Assembly (NCBI GenBank): GCA_024500155.1
Contig: CM044877.1
Span: 24,260,001-24,324,000, forward strand
Direction of reading: 5' to 3'
DNA: 64,000 nt
Source of the DNA: Chenopodium formosanum
Lineage: Eukaryota; Streptophyta; Magnoliopsida; Caryophyllales; Amaranthaceae
Made by a program: the position numbers and the translations under genes. Under the pieces are notes generated by a model, which saw only the letters and a list, made by a program, of their open reading frames with translations, did not search any database and was not told where the DNA came from. How positions within the stretch are numbered: the stretch's first letter is position 1; each line of letters opens with the position of its first letter. This document shows, in pieces, positions 35,394 through 46,481 of this stretch.

Positions 35394-36560
35394 ATGTCAA
35401 CCATCGAACAACTCCAATAAGAGATTCCTCGATTAAGAAAGGAAAAGGCTCAAGAGGCCGAGGAAAGAAGAATTAAGAAACTTGAAAAGCTAAAAAGAAA
35501 AATGTCAAGGTTCTAGCTATGCAACAAAAGCTGGAACAATTATCCGTAAAAAAAAAGACGTCAGAGAAGCTTGTTCTTCGTTCCATTATGGGGAACAAGT
35601 ACTTCGACGCAGAAAAGTTTGCTTTCCCTCAAGACTTGCGTTGCCAGAAAGGTTCGTAGCTACGGACTTGCCAATATTTAAGGTGACCAATAGTCCACAA
35701 AACCACGTACTTAATGTGTTTTACTGGCACCATGGCATTAAAGGGAGTTGATCCTAAGCTTTATGCTTTGACTTTCCCTTTATCTTTAGACCCAACCGCA
35801 AGAGAATGGTACTCAAAATTTAAAACACTATGGGAAGATGTATTTTCGGTTTTCATTACCCAATATGAGAGTAACATAGAGTTCAAATCGACTCTACGTG
35901 AGCTTAAAATGTTTAAGTAAGGCGACGATGAAGGTTTCCTTGCTTTCTATGGTAGATGGCGAGAAAAGGCGGCCCACCTTGCCCAAAGGCCACCTGAACT
36001 CAAGTTGGTACAAAAATTCATCGACAACTGTCATGAAAAGTACAACAAACATCTACGCTACATTGGTCTAGACACTTTTCAAAAGGTCTATTCTGTGGTT
36101 ACTAGGATTGAAGATGATCATGCTAAAGAAAAAGCAAATAAACTCCATTATCATCATTAACCTAAGAATAACTACAAAAAGGGGAATGATAGTACATCAT
36201 CCTCTATTGATGTATTTGCGACCACCACGCAATACAATTATACAAATCAATACAACAATAATGATCCTAGAAGGAGGTGGACAAAAGAAAGAAAATTTAC
36301 ACCATTTCCTGTAAGCTATAAAGAGTTGTTAGAAAAATTAAGAGAAAAAGGCCTACTTGCGCCAACAGGACCAACACCACCCACTCCACCAGAAAGAAGG
36401 TTTACTCAATGGGATGGTAATGGTTATTGTACTTATCATAGAGGCGTTGGGCACGATACTGAACGATGCTAAGTCTTAAAACACAAAATACAAGATATAG
36501 TAGACGATGGGAGAATTTCTACGCCTAAACCTAACTATAATGCATCCCCATTAGGGTGTT
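35394..36560 (+). pseudogene. gag of element A, broken
   Basis: An ATG at 35394 opens a charged, Glu/Lys-rich coiled-coil-like N-terminus that soon hits an in-frame stop. In another frame (from about 35714) the gag core is readable: LYALTFPLSLDPTAREWY, then WEDVFSVF, then FYGRWREKAAHLAQRPPE, the retrotransposon gag signature of Tat elements. A nucleocapsid-like CTYHRGVGHDTERC occurs near 36430. Stops and at least one frameshift interrupt it. Its job was particle formation and RNA packaging for element A. Confidence 0.82.
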
Positions 36561-37683
36561 TCATATTAATGAGGATCATATGGGAAGTGGTACGTTCAAT
36601 CCTTTGGACTATATCACACCTATAGAAAAACCTCTAGCCACAATACTCATACGAGCAACTAAAAAAGTATGTGGATTATGGGGCGACGACTTTCAAGACT
36701 TATATGTCTCTAAGTATGCCGCCTTCCCACCTCCATTTTGTTTAAAAAATGAGACAAATAGAGCGCTTTATTGGGATTATTTCTTGGGGAAGTCACAAGA
36801 CCTATCAAATCTCTCCTTGGATGAATAATGGCATCAAGCACAACTCATGGAACATCTTGAAATGGAGGCACATCCAAAGCCTATAGAAGAAAGTTGGTTT
36901 GTGAGTCCTACGACTAATCCAAATGAGGTAGATCATCTAACACATTCTGGGCGAGTTTATCAAGCACCACCACCACCAAATGAAACTTCGACCACACAAA
37001 ATTAAACTCAAGGTCAAATGCAAAACACAATACCACCTCCACTTGAGGTGGAATATCCATTGGTTAAACAACTTGACCAATCCAAGGCGAATGTTAGCAT
37101 TTGGGAACTCTTAAGTATTTATAAAGAAGATAGGAATTCTCTTATGAATGATCTAACGACCTTGTCTATAAGCACATACACGACCCCTCAGGATCTCGTT
37201 CGCTTGCTTACTAGCGAAAGATTTGACTAATCAATCATTTTCACTAATGATGATTTGCCTTCAAAAGACACTACCCACAATAATGCCTTATACCTAACTG
37301 TGGGGTGCAAGGGATACAATATCCCTCTTACTTTGGTAGATAATGGGTCAAATGTAAACGTATGCTCATTGCGAACTGCAAAATACTTAGGTCTTAATCC
37401 AGAAAAAGACTTTCAATCAACAACACAAAGTATTAGCGCCTACGACAACTCGAGAAGATCGGTATGTGGAACTGTTAAGCTACCAATTACCACAGGCCCA
37501 ATTCAAAATATGGTTGAATTTTATGTTATGGACATTAAACCTATATTAAACCTTCTAATTGGACATCCTTGGATACATGAGCTTAGTGCAATACCATCCT
37601 CACTTCATCAAATGATTAGGTTGAACTATCAAGGGCTTCCTATGACTATACATGCTTCTCCACTCAAAATACCCATAAAATGA
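36556..37683 (+). pseudogene. Element A gag-pro linker and aspartic protease
   Basis: One frame with scattered stops. The SGRVYQ and NVSIWELL motifs are typical of the Tat gag-pol linker. The protease is at about 37280-37590, with active-site block LTLVDNGSNVNVCSL (the usual Asp-Ser/Thr-Gly reads Asp-Asn-Gly) and LLIGHPWIH in the flap/C-terminal part. The Asn substitution and stop codons argue against activity. Confidence 0.82.
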
Positions 37684-38826
37684 CCAATCACTTTTAGAAT
37701 AAACCATGATAATTATGAAGAGGACATTTGGGGATTTTCCACATAGCCAATCTACACAATTGAAATGGAAGAAAGCCTCTAAGAATCATTCAAGCTTGAT
37801 CGATATTCTACCAAGATAGTAAACAACATCTTATTCAAGAGTAGTTACTATCCTGGGATGCCTTTGGGAATAGGAATGAAGAAATCCCTCTTACTTCCTA
37901 TCCCAAAGAAAAGCTTCTCTGTTGGATTGGGATATAAACCAACCAAAGAAGAACTAGAGTCTCATGATGCAAAAAACAAAACACGTAGAGACAACAACAA
38001 GAAAGGGATAATCCCTTTACTCCCATCCTAAGAACGAACCCTTAATGGACAATTCATTAAGGAGGGAGAAGATTACCCATGCTACGACAATCTAGAACCA
38101 TTAGTTATGGAAGGAATAAAGAAGCCTGGATTCAAAATATTCCACAATTGCTACTTCTTGAATGACGATCTTAAAATCGTTGAATCAAAACGCCCAACTC
38201 CAGGGTGCTATGATGGGCAAGCATTTAACTTGCTATTTGGACTAGAGCAAAATCATGTCGCTACAATGACCAATCAGAATGCCATTCAAGATGAAGCTTT
38301 TGACCCAACTTCATTGATCACCCCTTCTAATGAAACCTTTGAGCATGGATGGAGGAAATATTTCAAATGGACCAATCACAAAGGCGATAAACTGGAGATC
38401 ATCACATGCGAAGGGAAGGTGTTTCAAGAATCAGACGATGAATCAAGCATAGACTCTAGGGAAGCTGAAAATTTAGGCCTTGTGGCCATTAGTGAATCTT
38501 TATTTTCTAGTTCTAAGGATAAGGATCCCAAAAAGGATTCTTCTCTTGATGTACTCTCTTTTGAATTTAACAATATGAGCTCTATTTCTGAGTATATGCC
38601 TTCTCTTGAATCTTTCGAATGTTATAACAATCAATATAATAAATATGATGACATTAATAAATTGGTTAAACTAATGAATGAACGAGAACAAAAGAACCCT
38701 ATCATTGAAGAAACTAAAATAGTCAATATAGGAAACAATGAAAACAAAAGATAATTCAAAATTGGCTAAACTCTAAATCCGGAAGAGCGATCGACCCTTA
38801 TATCGACGCTCAAAGAATTCGAAGAC
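37684..38826 (+). pseudogene. Element A protease-RT spacer
   Basis: Same frame as the protease. An open stretch of 215 codons (38107-38754) has Gly/Pro-rich then acidic Ser-rich composition, as is usual between protease and RT in Tat/Ogre elements. No catalytic motif. Confidence 0.65.
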
Positions 38827-39657
38827 GTGTTCGCTTGGTCATACAAGGACATGCCTGGAATAGATAGGGAAATCGCAGAACATACCATTCTCTTGAACCC
38901 TACCTCAAAACCAGTAAAACAAAAACTTCGACGAATGAAACCTGATGCCGCATTAAAAATAAAAGAAGAAGTACATAAACAATTGGATGCCGGTTTCATT
39001 CGCGTATGTAATTACCCAGAATGGGTTGCGAACATCGTCCCTGTCCCCAAAAAGGATGGACGAGTTCGCATGTGTGTCGATTTTAGGGACCTTAATAAGG
39101 CTAGCCCTAAAGACGATTTTCCTCTACCACATATTGATATTTTGGTAGATAACACGGCTGAACATGCGATGTTATCCTTTATGGATGGATACGCAGGTTA
39201 CAACCAAATTTTAATGGCAAAAAAAGATGAAGAAAAGACATTTTTTATTACCCCTTAGGGTACATATTGCTACACAATCATGCCATTTGGTGTAAAAAAT
39301 GCAGGATCTACGTACCAAAGAACGGCTACGACTCTCTTGCACGATATGATGCATAAAGAAATAGAAGTGTATGTGGATGATATGATAGTAAAGTCCAAAG
39401 ATAGAATGGGACATATAAAAGCTTTACGCAAATTTTTCGCTCACATAAAAGAATACAAAATGCGATTGAATTCACAAAAATGCGCCTTCAGAGCACCTTC
39501 TGGCAAGTTACTTAGATACGTAGTAAGCATACGTGGTATTAAGATTGATCCCTCTAAAATAAAGGCAATTGTTGACATGCCTCCCCTCAAACAGAAAAAG
39601 AGATTAGGGGGTTCCTTGGCAAATTACAATACATTAGTCGATTCATCAACAAATTGA
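38827..39657 (+). pseudogene. Element A reverse transcriptase
   Basis: Fingers/palm motifs in order: KQKLRRMKPD, VPVPKKDGRVRMCVDFRDLN, FPLPHID, MDGYAGYNQI, then an in-frame TAG (39259-39261) where Trp is conserved, MPFGVKNAGSTYQR, and the active site VYVDDMIVKS at about 39370. A frameshift near 39600 separates it from the RNase H part. The family assignment to Ty3/gypsy is secure. Confidence 0.95.
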
Positions 39658-40238
39658 CTATAACTTGTGAGCCAATATTTAAAAAACTGAAAAAAGAGGA
39701 AAAACATGATTGGGACGATAAATGCCAAAAGGCCTTTGAGAAAATAAAAAATTATCTTAAAAGTCCGCTAATATTAGCACCACCAGTACCCAAACTACCT
39801 ATTAGGCTATACATCATAGTTACAGACACAGCCACAGGCGCTATGTTAGCACAAGAGGTAGAAAAAGTCAAGTGTGCAATATATTACATAAGTAAAAAGT
39901 TCATTCAATATGAAACAAAATATAGCACCTTGGAAAAAACGAGTCTATAATTAGTGCGGGCGACTAAAAAATTACGACATTATATGCTACCACACACCAC
40001 TCATGTAATTTCTCAACAAAATCCGATAAAGTATTTGTTTGAACAACCACCTATACAAGGAAGGATATCCAAGTGGTTGGTGATGTTGGCCGAATTCGAA
40101 CTAAAATATATTCCTGAAAAGTCAATGAAAGGAAAAGTGATTTCCGATTTTCTAGCCCAATATCCAATTCAAACAAGTCATGCAGAAACTACTCATCTTC
40201 CGGATGAAGAGATTCTCATGACACAAGATGAAAAATAG
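39654..40238 (+). pseudogene. Element A first RNase H (gypsy-type)
   Basis: Begins with the RT connection block CQKAFEKIKNYL. Then IVTDTATGAMLAQ, the position of the first catalytic Asp, and YSTLEKTSL, followed by a stop before LVRATKKLRHYM. Ends with the FLAQYPI tail that usually leads into the second RNase H in Tat elements. Confidence 0.85.
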
Positions 40239-40752
40239 GTAATGTACTTCGACGGTGCGTTCAATAAAAAAGGATGTGGTGTAGGGGTGTTACTGATAAC
40301 TCCAGAGGGAGCACATACTCCAATCTGTGTCAAATTAGACTTTGAGGTTACTAATAATGCCGCGGAATGTGAAGCGTGCATTATTGGATTAGAAGAAGCC
40401 GCTAGCATAGGTGTGCAAAAATTAGAGGTATATATATGGAGATTCTAGTTTGATTATAAATCATATACTGAAAAAATGGAAAATTAAGAACTCCACAATG
40501 ATATTATACCAAGAACAGCTAGAGCAAATCATTGAGCATTTTGAACATATTGATTATAAATATCTCCCAAGAGATGATAATCAATTTGCTGATGTGCTAG
40601 CAATATTAGCCTCAATGATCAACATTCCAGATCACTTAAATATGATGTCATTATGCGTTGATAGAAGAGAAGAACCATCATATTGCAACGCAATAGAGGA
40701 AATAAATGACATTGAAGGAGATAATCCTTGGTATGATCATATCCTCCAATAG
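40236..40752 (+). pseudogene. Element A second RNase H (archaeal-type)
   Basis: MYFDGAFNKKGCGVGVLLITP carries the first catalytic Asp and NAAECEA the Glu. A 4-base shift near 40430 separates them from GDSSLII, the next Asp, and DNQFADVLA. An extra, archaeal-type RNase H between the gypsy RNase H and integrase is diagnostic of the Tat clade. Confidence 0.88.
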
Positions 40753-41973
40753 ATTACCCATGGCACATACCCTAAAAATACTTCATCAAAAGACCAACGA
40801 GCCTTAAGAATACTTGCGGCACAATATGGTCTAGTAAACGGTCAACTATGCAAAAAAGGACCTAATGGTCAAAGCTTATCATGTATAGACCAATCCGAAT
40901 CCACACGCCTTATGGAAGATACTCACAAAGGTGTTTGTGGACCCCATATTAATGGTAAAGTGCTTGCAAAGATAACTTCACGACAAGGGTACTATTGGTC
41001 CACTATGGAACATGATTGCACACAATATGTTTAAAAATGTCCAGAGTGCCAAATGTTTGCTTATTTACAACACCTTCCACCATCTGAACTATAAAACCTC
41101 ACTTCTCCTTGGCCTTTTTTAACTTGGGGAATTGACATAATTGGTAAAATTTCTCCAACAGGAGCAGGAGGGCGCGAGTATGTATTAGTAGCCATTGATT
41201 ACTTTACCAAGTGGATTGAGGCTTCTTCTTATGTGAATATCACTTCTAAACATGTCGCAAAGCTTCTTAAACGAAAAATATTTCGTTGATATGGAGTTCC
41301 ACATGAACTAATTAGTGATCAGAAATCTCAATTCAAAGCTGAAGTCGAGACCCTCTTAACTCGTTATAAAGTAAAACATCATCACTCATCTCCATACACA
41401 CCTCAATTGAATGGAGCTGTCGAATCGGCAAACAAAAACATAACATTCATCATTAAGAAAATGGCAGAAAATTATAACGACTGGCCGAATAAGCTACACT
41501 TCGCATTGTGGGGTTATAGAACGTCTATACGAACATCAATAGGGGTAACTCCATACTCCTTAGTTTTCGGAATGGACACAGTTCAACCAATCGAACTGGT
41601 AATACCATCCCTACACATCATACTAGAAAGTAAGCTACCGGAAGCTGAATGGGTAAGAGCAAGGTATGAAGAGCTTTTATTCCTCGATGAACGACGGTTA
41701 ATAGCTTTGCATCATGTACAAGTCCACCAACGGCGCATTGCGCGTCATTTTAGTAAAAGGGTAAAACCTAGAAATATCAAAGAAGGTGACTTTGTACTAA
41801 AGGAGGTTAGGGGTCCACCAACCGATCCAAGAGGGAAATTCAAGCCTAATGGGATAGGTCCCTACCGCGTAATTGAAATCCTATTAGGAGTAGCCGTCAG
41901 ATTAATGGATATTGGAGCAGATGAAATTCGCCAATTAATAAACATTAATCGACTTAAAAAATATTACATATGA
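40753..41973 (+). pseudogene. Element A integrase
   Basis: The H-H-C-C zinc-binding module is seen at about 40915-41050 (DTHKGVCGPH...KCPECQ). The catalytic core follows with Asp in WGIDIIGK, Asp in LISDQKSQF and Glu in NGAVESANK. In-frame stops lie near 41034, 41092 and 41287. From 41407 the frame is open for 188 codons through a C-terminal GPYRVIE block to the stop. No chromodomain is visible, as expected for this clade. Confidence 0.93.
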
Positions 41974-42815
41974 AACCCGGATAAACTCGTTCATTCATTA
42001 AATAGATCATTTTTAGCATTCAATCGAAAGATTCTGAGTGTTATGCACTTTATCGAATAACACGGCAAATCACATAACACTTGGGGGGTAATTAAAAAGA
42101 TCATTCTAAGTGTTCAGATTTTTTTGAACATCACGAAAAACTCTTCACACTTGGGGGGGTTATAATGCAAAAACAAAAATTAACGCTCGTGGCATAGGTG
42201 TCGCTCGCAACTTAGTTGCGCGCGGAAGTCACGCGCAACCGATTTCGTTGCGCGTGACAGGATCGCGCAACCGCAGATGTTGCGCGCGCCACCTGACGAT
42301 GAACTACGAACCCGTATTTTTATGTTTCAAAAAAGTTTCGACTTTTACTTGCGACAAAAAGAGGGCGTTTCTTAAAAATAACATATACTCGAAAAATAAA
42401 AAAAATTAAACTTTGATTTGAATGTTTTCGTTTTAAATAAAGCTTGATTAAATTTTCTATTAATTTATATTCAAGAGATTAAAGAAAAATAAAAAAAAAA
42501 AGGAGAAAAAATAATATACAATAAATAAAAAAGAAGAACTACGCAAAGACCGGATTTTGTATTACGAATACCTAGGCAATCTTTATGATTCGATCATATC
42601 AAAAGTAAAAAAAAATAAAGCTTATTTTTATTGTATTTAAAATCCAAAAGAGAGAGACATTATTGAATTAGATAGTAAATGATAAAAACAAAAAAAAACA
42701 TAGTAGTGATTACACTTTATTCGAATTAAACTAACGGTAAAATTGTGTAACACTCTAAGGTTTTACTATGTCCTCGATTGTCACGGATGATGGAGGAGTA
42801 GTTTCCATCGCAGTA
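41974..42815 (+). other. Post-pol region of A with G-runs and GC island 3
   Basis: Two CACTTGGGGGG-type purine runs (about 42080 and 42150) resemble extra polypurine tracts. GC island 3 (42191-42294) repeats TTGCGCGCG/CGCGCAAC words. The rest is A-rich. Confidence 0.65.
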
Positions 42816-42818
42816 TTT

Positions 42819-43329
42819 TTAGAAGCCTTGGAGCTTTCCTCTACACTCTTTCACCCAAACATTGTTTTTCAATTTAGGGATTGGGGCCTTCGCAACCTGT
42901 TTTCCTTTCCCTTTGACGATTGGAGCTTTCTTGCGAGTGTTTGGTGAAGGTTCTTTGATTTTCACACCTTGATACGCGGGTTTGGAGGGAGCTTTCCTTT
43001 TTGTTTTCTTCGAACGAGCCTTAAGGGATAAGAAGTCTAATTTTCTTCTAACTCCTTTGTTTTGGCCACTAAGTCGAGTAGTAGTGGTCGAATGCATCAA
43101 AGGCTTGGGTGGATTGCGAGTAGTGTGGTGGCTTGAAGTTGAGATCGAGCCTTGTTTAATTCGCCCTTATCTGCCGCATTCATCCAAGCTTTGTAAAAGG
43201 AAGATAATACATTACTCGCGGTAGGATTTTGTACTACCCACCCATGAAGACTTCACCAATATTCCATCCAATGAGGAATTCTTTCGGGTTTAAAGATCAC
43301 ATCTTTAGGGGCATCACAATCTTGTGGGA
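42819..43329 (-). pseudogene. Antisense ORF of A, C-terminal part (basic tail)
   Basis: Minus-strand open frame of 93 codons (42819-43100), Lys/Arg/Pro-rich. Coding-like sequence also extends upstream to 43329 (WMNAADKGELNKARSQL). It lies downstream of, and in the same orientation as, the PMD-like ORF at 45890-46476. I infer it is the end of the same antisense gene, cut by the C-element insertion. Function unknown; the basic tail suggests nucleic-acid binding. Confidence 0.45.
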
Positions 43330-45705
43330 TGTAGGGAATATTTCAAGAATTACCCCAAACTTGAACCCCACTGTGATCATACACTAGAGCATGGTGGCGT
43401 CCAAAGGGAGAGAAGCTAGAGCAAAAGAGTCGCCAACAAGTTTTAGGAACTTGTAAACCGTTCACGAGGTGAAGATTACACCCCTTAACTATCCAGGAGA
43501 TCGTCAACTCCAATAGGTCTGGAACCATAGCTGGTAGTTCGGGGATGAAGGTACAAATCTAACCTAAAAGAGATTGAAACTGTCCTAATAATAGGTCTCT
43601 ACTTTATTCTAATCGTATTCATGTGCGCTTTCTGACTAACATGCAAACATTAGGTTTACCCTAAACCTGTTTATCTTTGATGGTTGAATTTAATGCACAA
43701 ATAAAACTATTATTGGTGATCACTTGAATTATAATCAAATAAACTCTAAACAAGATTATTAATTATATTATTAAATGTGATTACAAGTACAAATTCCCTT
43801 TATACATTCATAAAAGGCGTGATCAAGCAATAATAATAAGTAAACATCAAGCAACATGATAAATAATCATAACAATAATAATCATAATAATAATTATTAT
43901 AACAATTATAAAATAATTATGTTAAAACATAAAGCATAATAATAGCAAGATCCTAGGCATGATACTAACAAGATTAATAACAAACCCTAGCATGTCACTA
44001 AATAATAAAGATCAAATATATAGCCCTAACATGATATTAACATGAATATTTGGAAAAGAAATAGGAAGCATCGCAGGAATCACAATTGTCATATTTGATA
44101 TTAGAAATTATATTGTTGTTACCCTAAACATGATACAAGGAAGATCAAAACACCCTAACATGATACTAGGAATCATAATAACAACCTAGACATGATTTCT
44201 ATATCATAATATGAATAAATCAATTAAAGCACTTACTTGGATGCCTCGTATCTCTTTCTAATAACAAAATACACACGTTAGTAACTTCAAGGAAAATATT
44301 AAAATTAAGCAATTAAATCAAATAATTGAAAGAGAGATTTGGGACCAAACCCTCATAAATTAAAACCTTTAACGTCTAGGGCGACGACAACTTCGAACTT
44401 GGCTAGGTGTTTCTAGATCTTGTGAATGCGGAATTATGTATGCAAAAGGCTAGTTTAGAAAAGAGAGAGAGAGTATCATGAATTTCTTGATGAGATTATT
44501 ATAATTGAAAACTAGAGAGTTGATGATTATTGATGAAAAGAATTGATGATTGAAAATGGAGGTTTTAGGAGGCTATTTATAGGGAAAATCAGCCGGATGG
44601 ATAAAAAATCGAATCATAGTTTCGAAGAGAATAAAACACGATTGCAACATCAAACACGCGCATGGTGCCAAACGCTGAGTGCAGCGTCAAACGCAAAATC
44701 TAGCGCCAGACGCTGCAAAATAGTTTTTGCGAATTTTGTTTTTATCATATCTTTTGATCTAGAAGTCCAAATAAGTTATATAATATTTCGTTGGAAAGAT
44801 CTTGAAGTCTTATTTCCAACCCAATTAGAATCCAATTAAAATATTTTGTATATAAAAAGATATGGCCGAAATAGTGGAAGGGTGTCAGTTTTGGATAGAG
44901 TTTCATATCTCATTCATATCTTTTTCGTTATAGCTCGGATTTAATATTATAATATATCATTGGAAAGATCATTTCAAGATCTATCCAACCATATAATATT
45001 TGGATAAAGATTATGAGACACAAAAATAAATTCTAAATATATTCCACTTCGTACAAAACAAGGATTCTAAAAAGGAGTAGTTTTATTCAATTTCAAACTC
45101 TTTAAATCATAATTATCAATCCTAACTCCATTAGGATTTAAAAGAACCTTCTAGAATATTCTAGAAGACTATAATCAATCCTAATATCTTAAGAAATGAT
45201 AATTAATAATACGCCCTCCTCTAGATCATTGGGCCGCATATAAAAATCAAATCGGGCCAAGTTTAGTATTTTGGCCATAACTTCCTCATTACTCATCGAA
45301 ATTGGGCTTATAATATATCGTTGGAAATTTATTTTCAAGCCATATCCAACTATACTATTATTGGACCCTTATCATGGACCAAACTAAACTTGAATGAACG
45401 CTTTTCATAAATAAGGTAATAAAAGAAATATTTTCAAAAACAGAAAGAAGAGATATTTTAATAAAAACATCCTTATCACTTGACTTTTCACACTTTTGCT
45501 TTGTCGATAATCAAATGACATGAAAGGTATTCATCATTGGGTTTGGTTTTGGAGAGACAAATTTGGGTGTCTACAGAAGCCCCCACTTTGACTAAGTTTG
45601 GAGATACGCAAGTTTCGAAAACAAAAGTCAAAGTATCGATAGGGACGGAGAATGATTCAAAACATTCTGCGATCCTAAATCATTCTTGTAACGCCGATAC
45701 CTTTA
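43330..45705 (-). mobile_element. Element C: 3' LTR and short 3' UTR of a minus-strand LTR element
   Basis: LTR at 43330-45575 (on its strand TGTAGACACCC...ATTCCCTACA, 2,246 bp). It is preceded on its strand by the polypurine tract AAAGTGGGGGCTTC and by about 130 bp that match the end of B's interior (TTTAGGATCGCA, CATTCTCCGTCCCTATCGA). The flanking pentamers differ (TGGGA and GAAGC). With the tract present this is the remnant of a 5'-truncated element, not a solo LTR. The right breakpoint is placed at about 45705 by loss of similarity. Confidence 0.8.
44640..44730. repeat. Palindromic AGCGCC / GGCGCT cluster in C-family LTR
   Basis: Words such as AAACGCTGAGTGCAGCGT and TAGCGCCAGACGCTG, about 60 bp upstream (minus strand) of the TATA box TATAAATA at 44581-44574. 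Confidence 0.7.
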
Positions 45706-45807
45706 CTCCATTAGCCTGAAGATTTTGTGGCTGATCAAAAATTCGCAAGCGCTCCATGAGTCAAATCTAAAAAAAAAGAAAAAAAATTAGTTTGCAACTT
45801 ACACAAG

Positions 45808-45905
45808 CAGGTGACGCGCGCATCAAAATCAGTTGCGCGCGCCAATCGTGTGCAGCGCAGAAGATTGCGCTGGTCATGCCAGCGCAACTTCATGACTTGC
45901 GCTGA
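45808..45905. repeat. GCGCGCAAC island 4
   Basis: GACGCGCGCATC, GTTGCGCGCGCC and GCGCAACTTCATGACTTGCGC words in AT-rich surroundings, just at the 3' end of the antisense PMD-like frame. Confidence 0.75.
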
Positions 45906-46476
45906 AATACAACAAAAAAACGTACGTTTAATAGGAGTGGACTTCCCGTGAAACCGTTTTCGTTAGGGTCTCCCGTAAGGCGATTCAAGCATAGAACGGT
46001 TTCTGCTAAAGCCAAAGGAGCGGGTGAATGACATCCCTCTATTTGCTCTACACTGGACACCATGGAATAATCTCCATACTCTTTGCCTGTCCTAAGTAAA
46101 CAATTAACAACAAGACAATAACATAAAACACGAATTTTAAACCGTTGTTTAGTCATGTTGTCACGAGGGGCGATTAAGTGTTCGATAAATTGGATCAAAT
46201 TCACGACTTCTTTACTTCCAATGTTAGTCATATCATTGTCAGTAGACAAACCAAAAAATCTTTGGAATATAGGTTTGGAATCCGACAAGGTAGGCACATA
46301 GGTCACAGGGAGAGTATTTGTAGGAAAGCCTAGCATGGCCTCAAACTCACCGGGAAGTGGGACAATCTCGTCCCCTTTAAACAAGAAAAGATGATGGTTA
46401 GAGTCCCAATGATTGACGGCGGCATGAAGAAAATCAAGATTGATCACTAGTTGCATATAGTTCAATAAAGGGTCTG
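45890..46476 (-). pseudogene. Antisense PMD/DUF7745-like gene of element A, main part
   Basis: An open minus-strand frame of 191 codons from the first Met. The HWDSNHHLF..KGDEIVPLPGEFEAMLGFP region has the W-D...H.F.F..DE..PT.EEF..LLG pattern of plant mobile domain proteins and the related DUF7745 family. At its upstream end it meets the solo LTR at 46482. Beyond that (49585-49668) the same frame stays open to an ATG at about 49666-49668, so the solo LTR split it. Near its stop the minus strand reads AAACGTACGTTTT and TGTATTTCAG, possible splice signals. Orientation is opposite to A's gag-pol, as in the antisense additional ORFs reported for Tat elements. Confidence 0.6.
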
Positions 46477-46481
46477 GGTGG

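Noticed and set aside
43330..45575. Solo LTR of C family
   Set aside because: Flanking pentamers differ and a polypurine tract plus 3' UTR adjoin it, so it is the 3' end of a truncated element.
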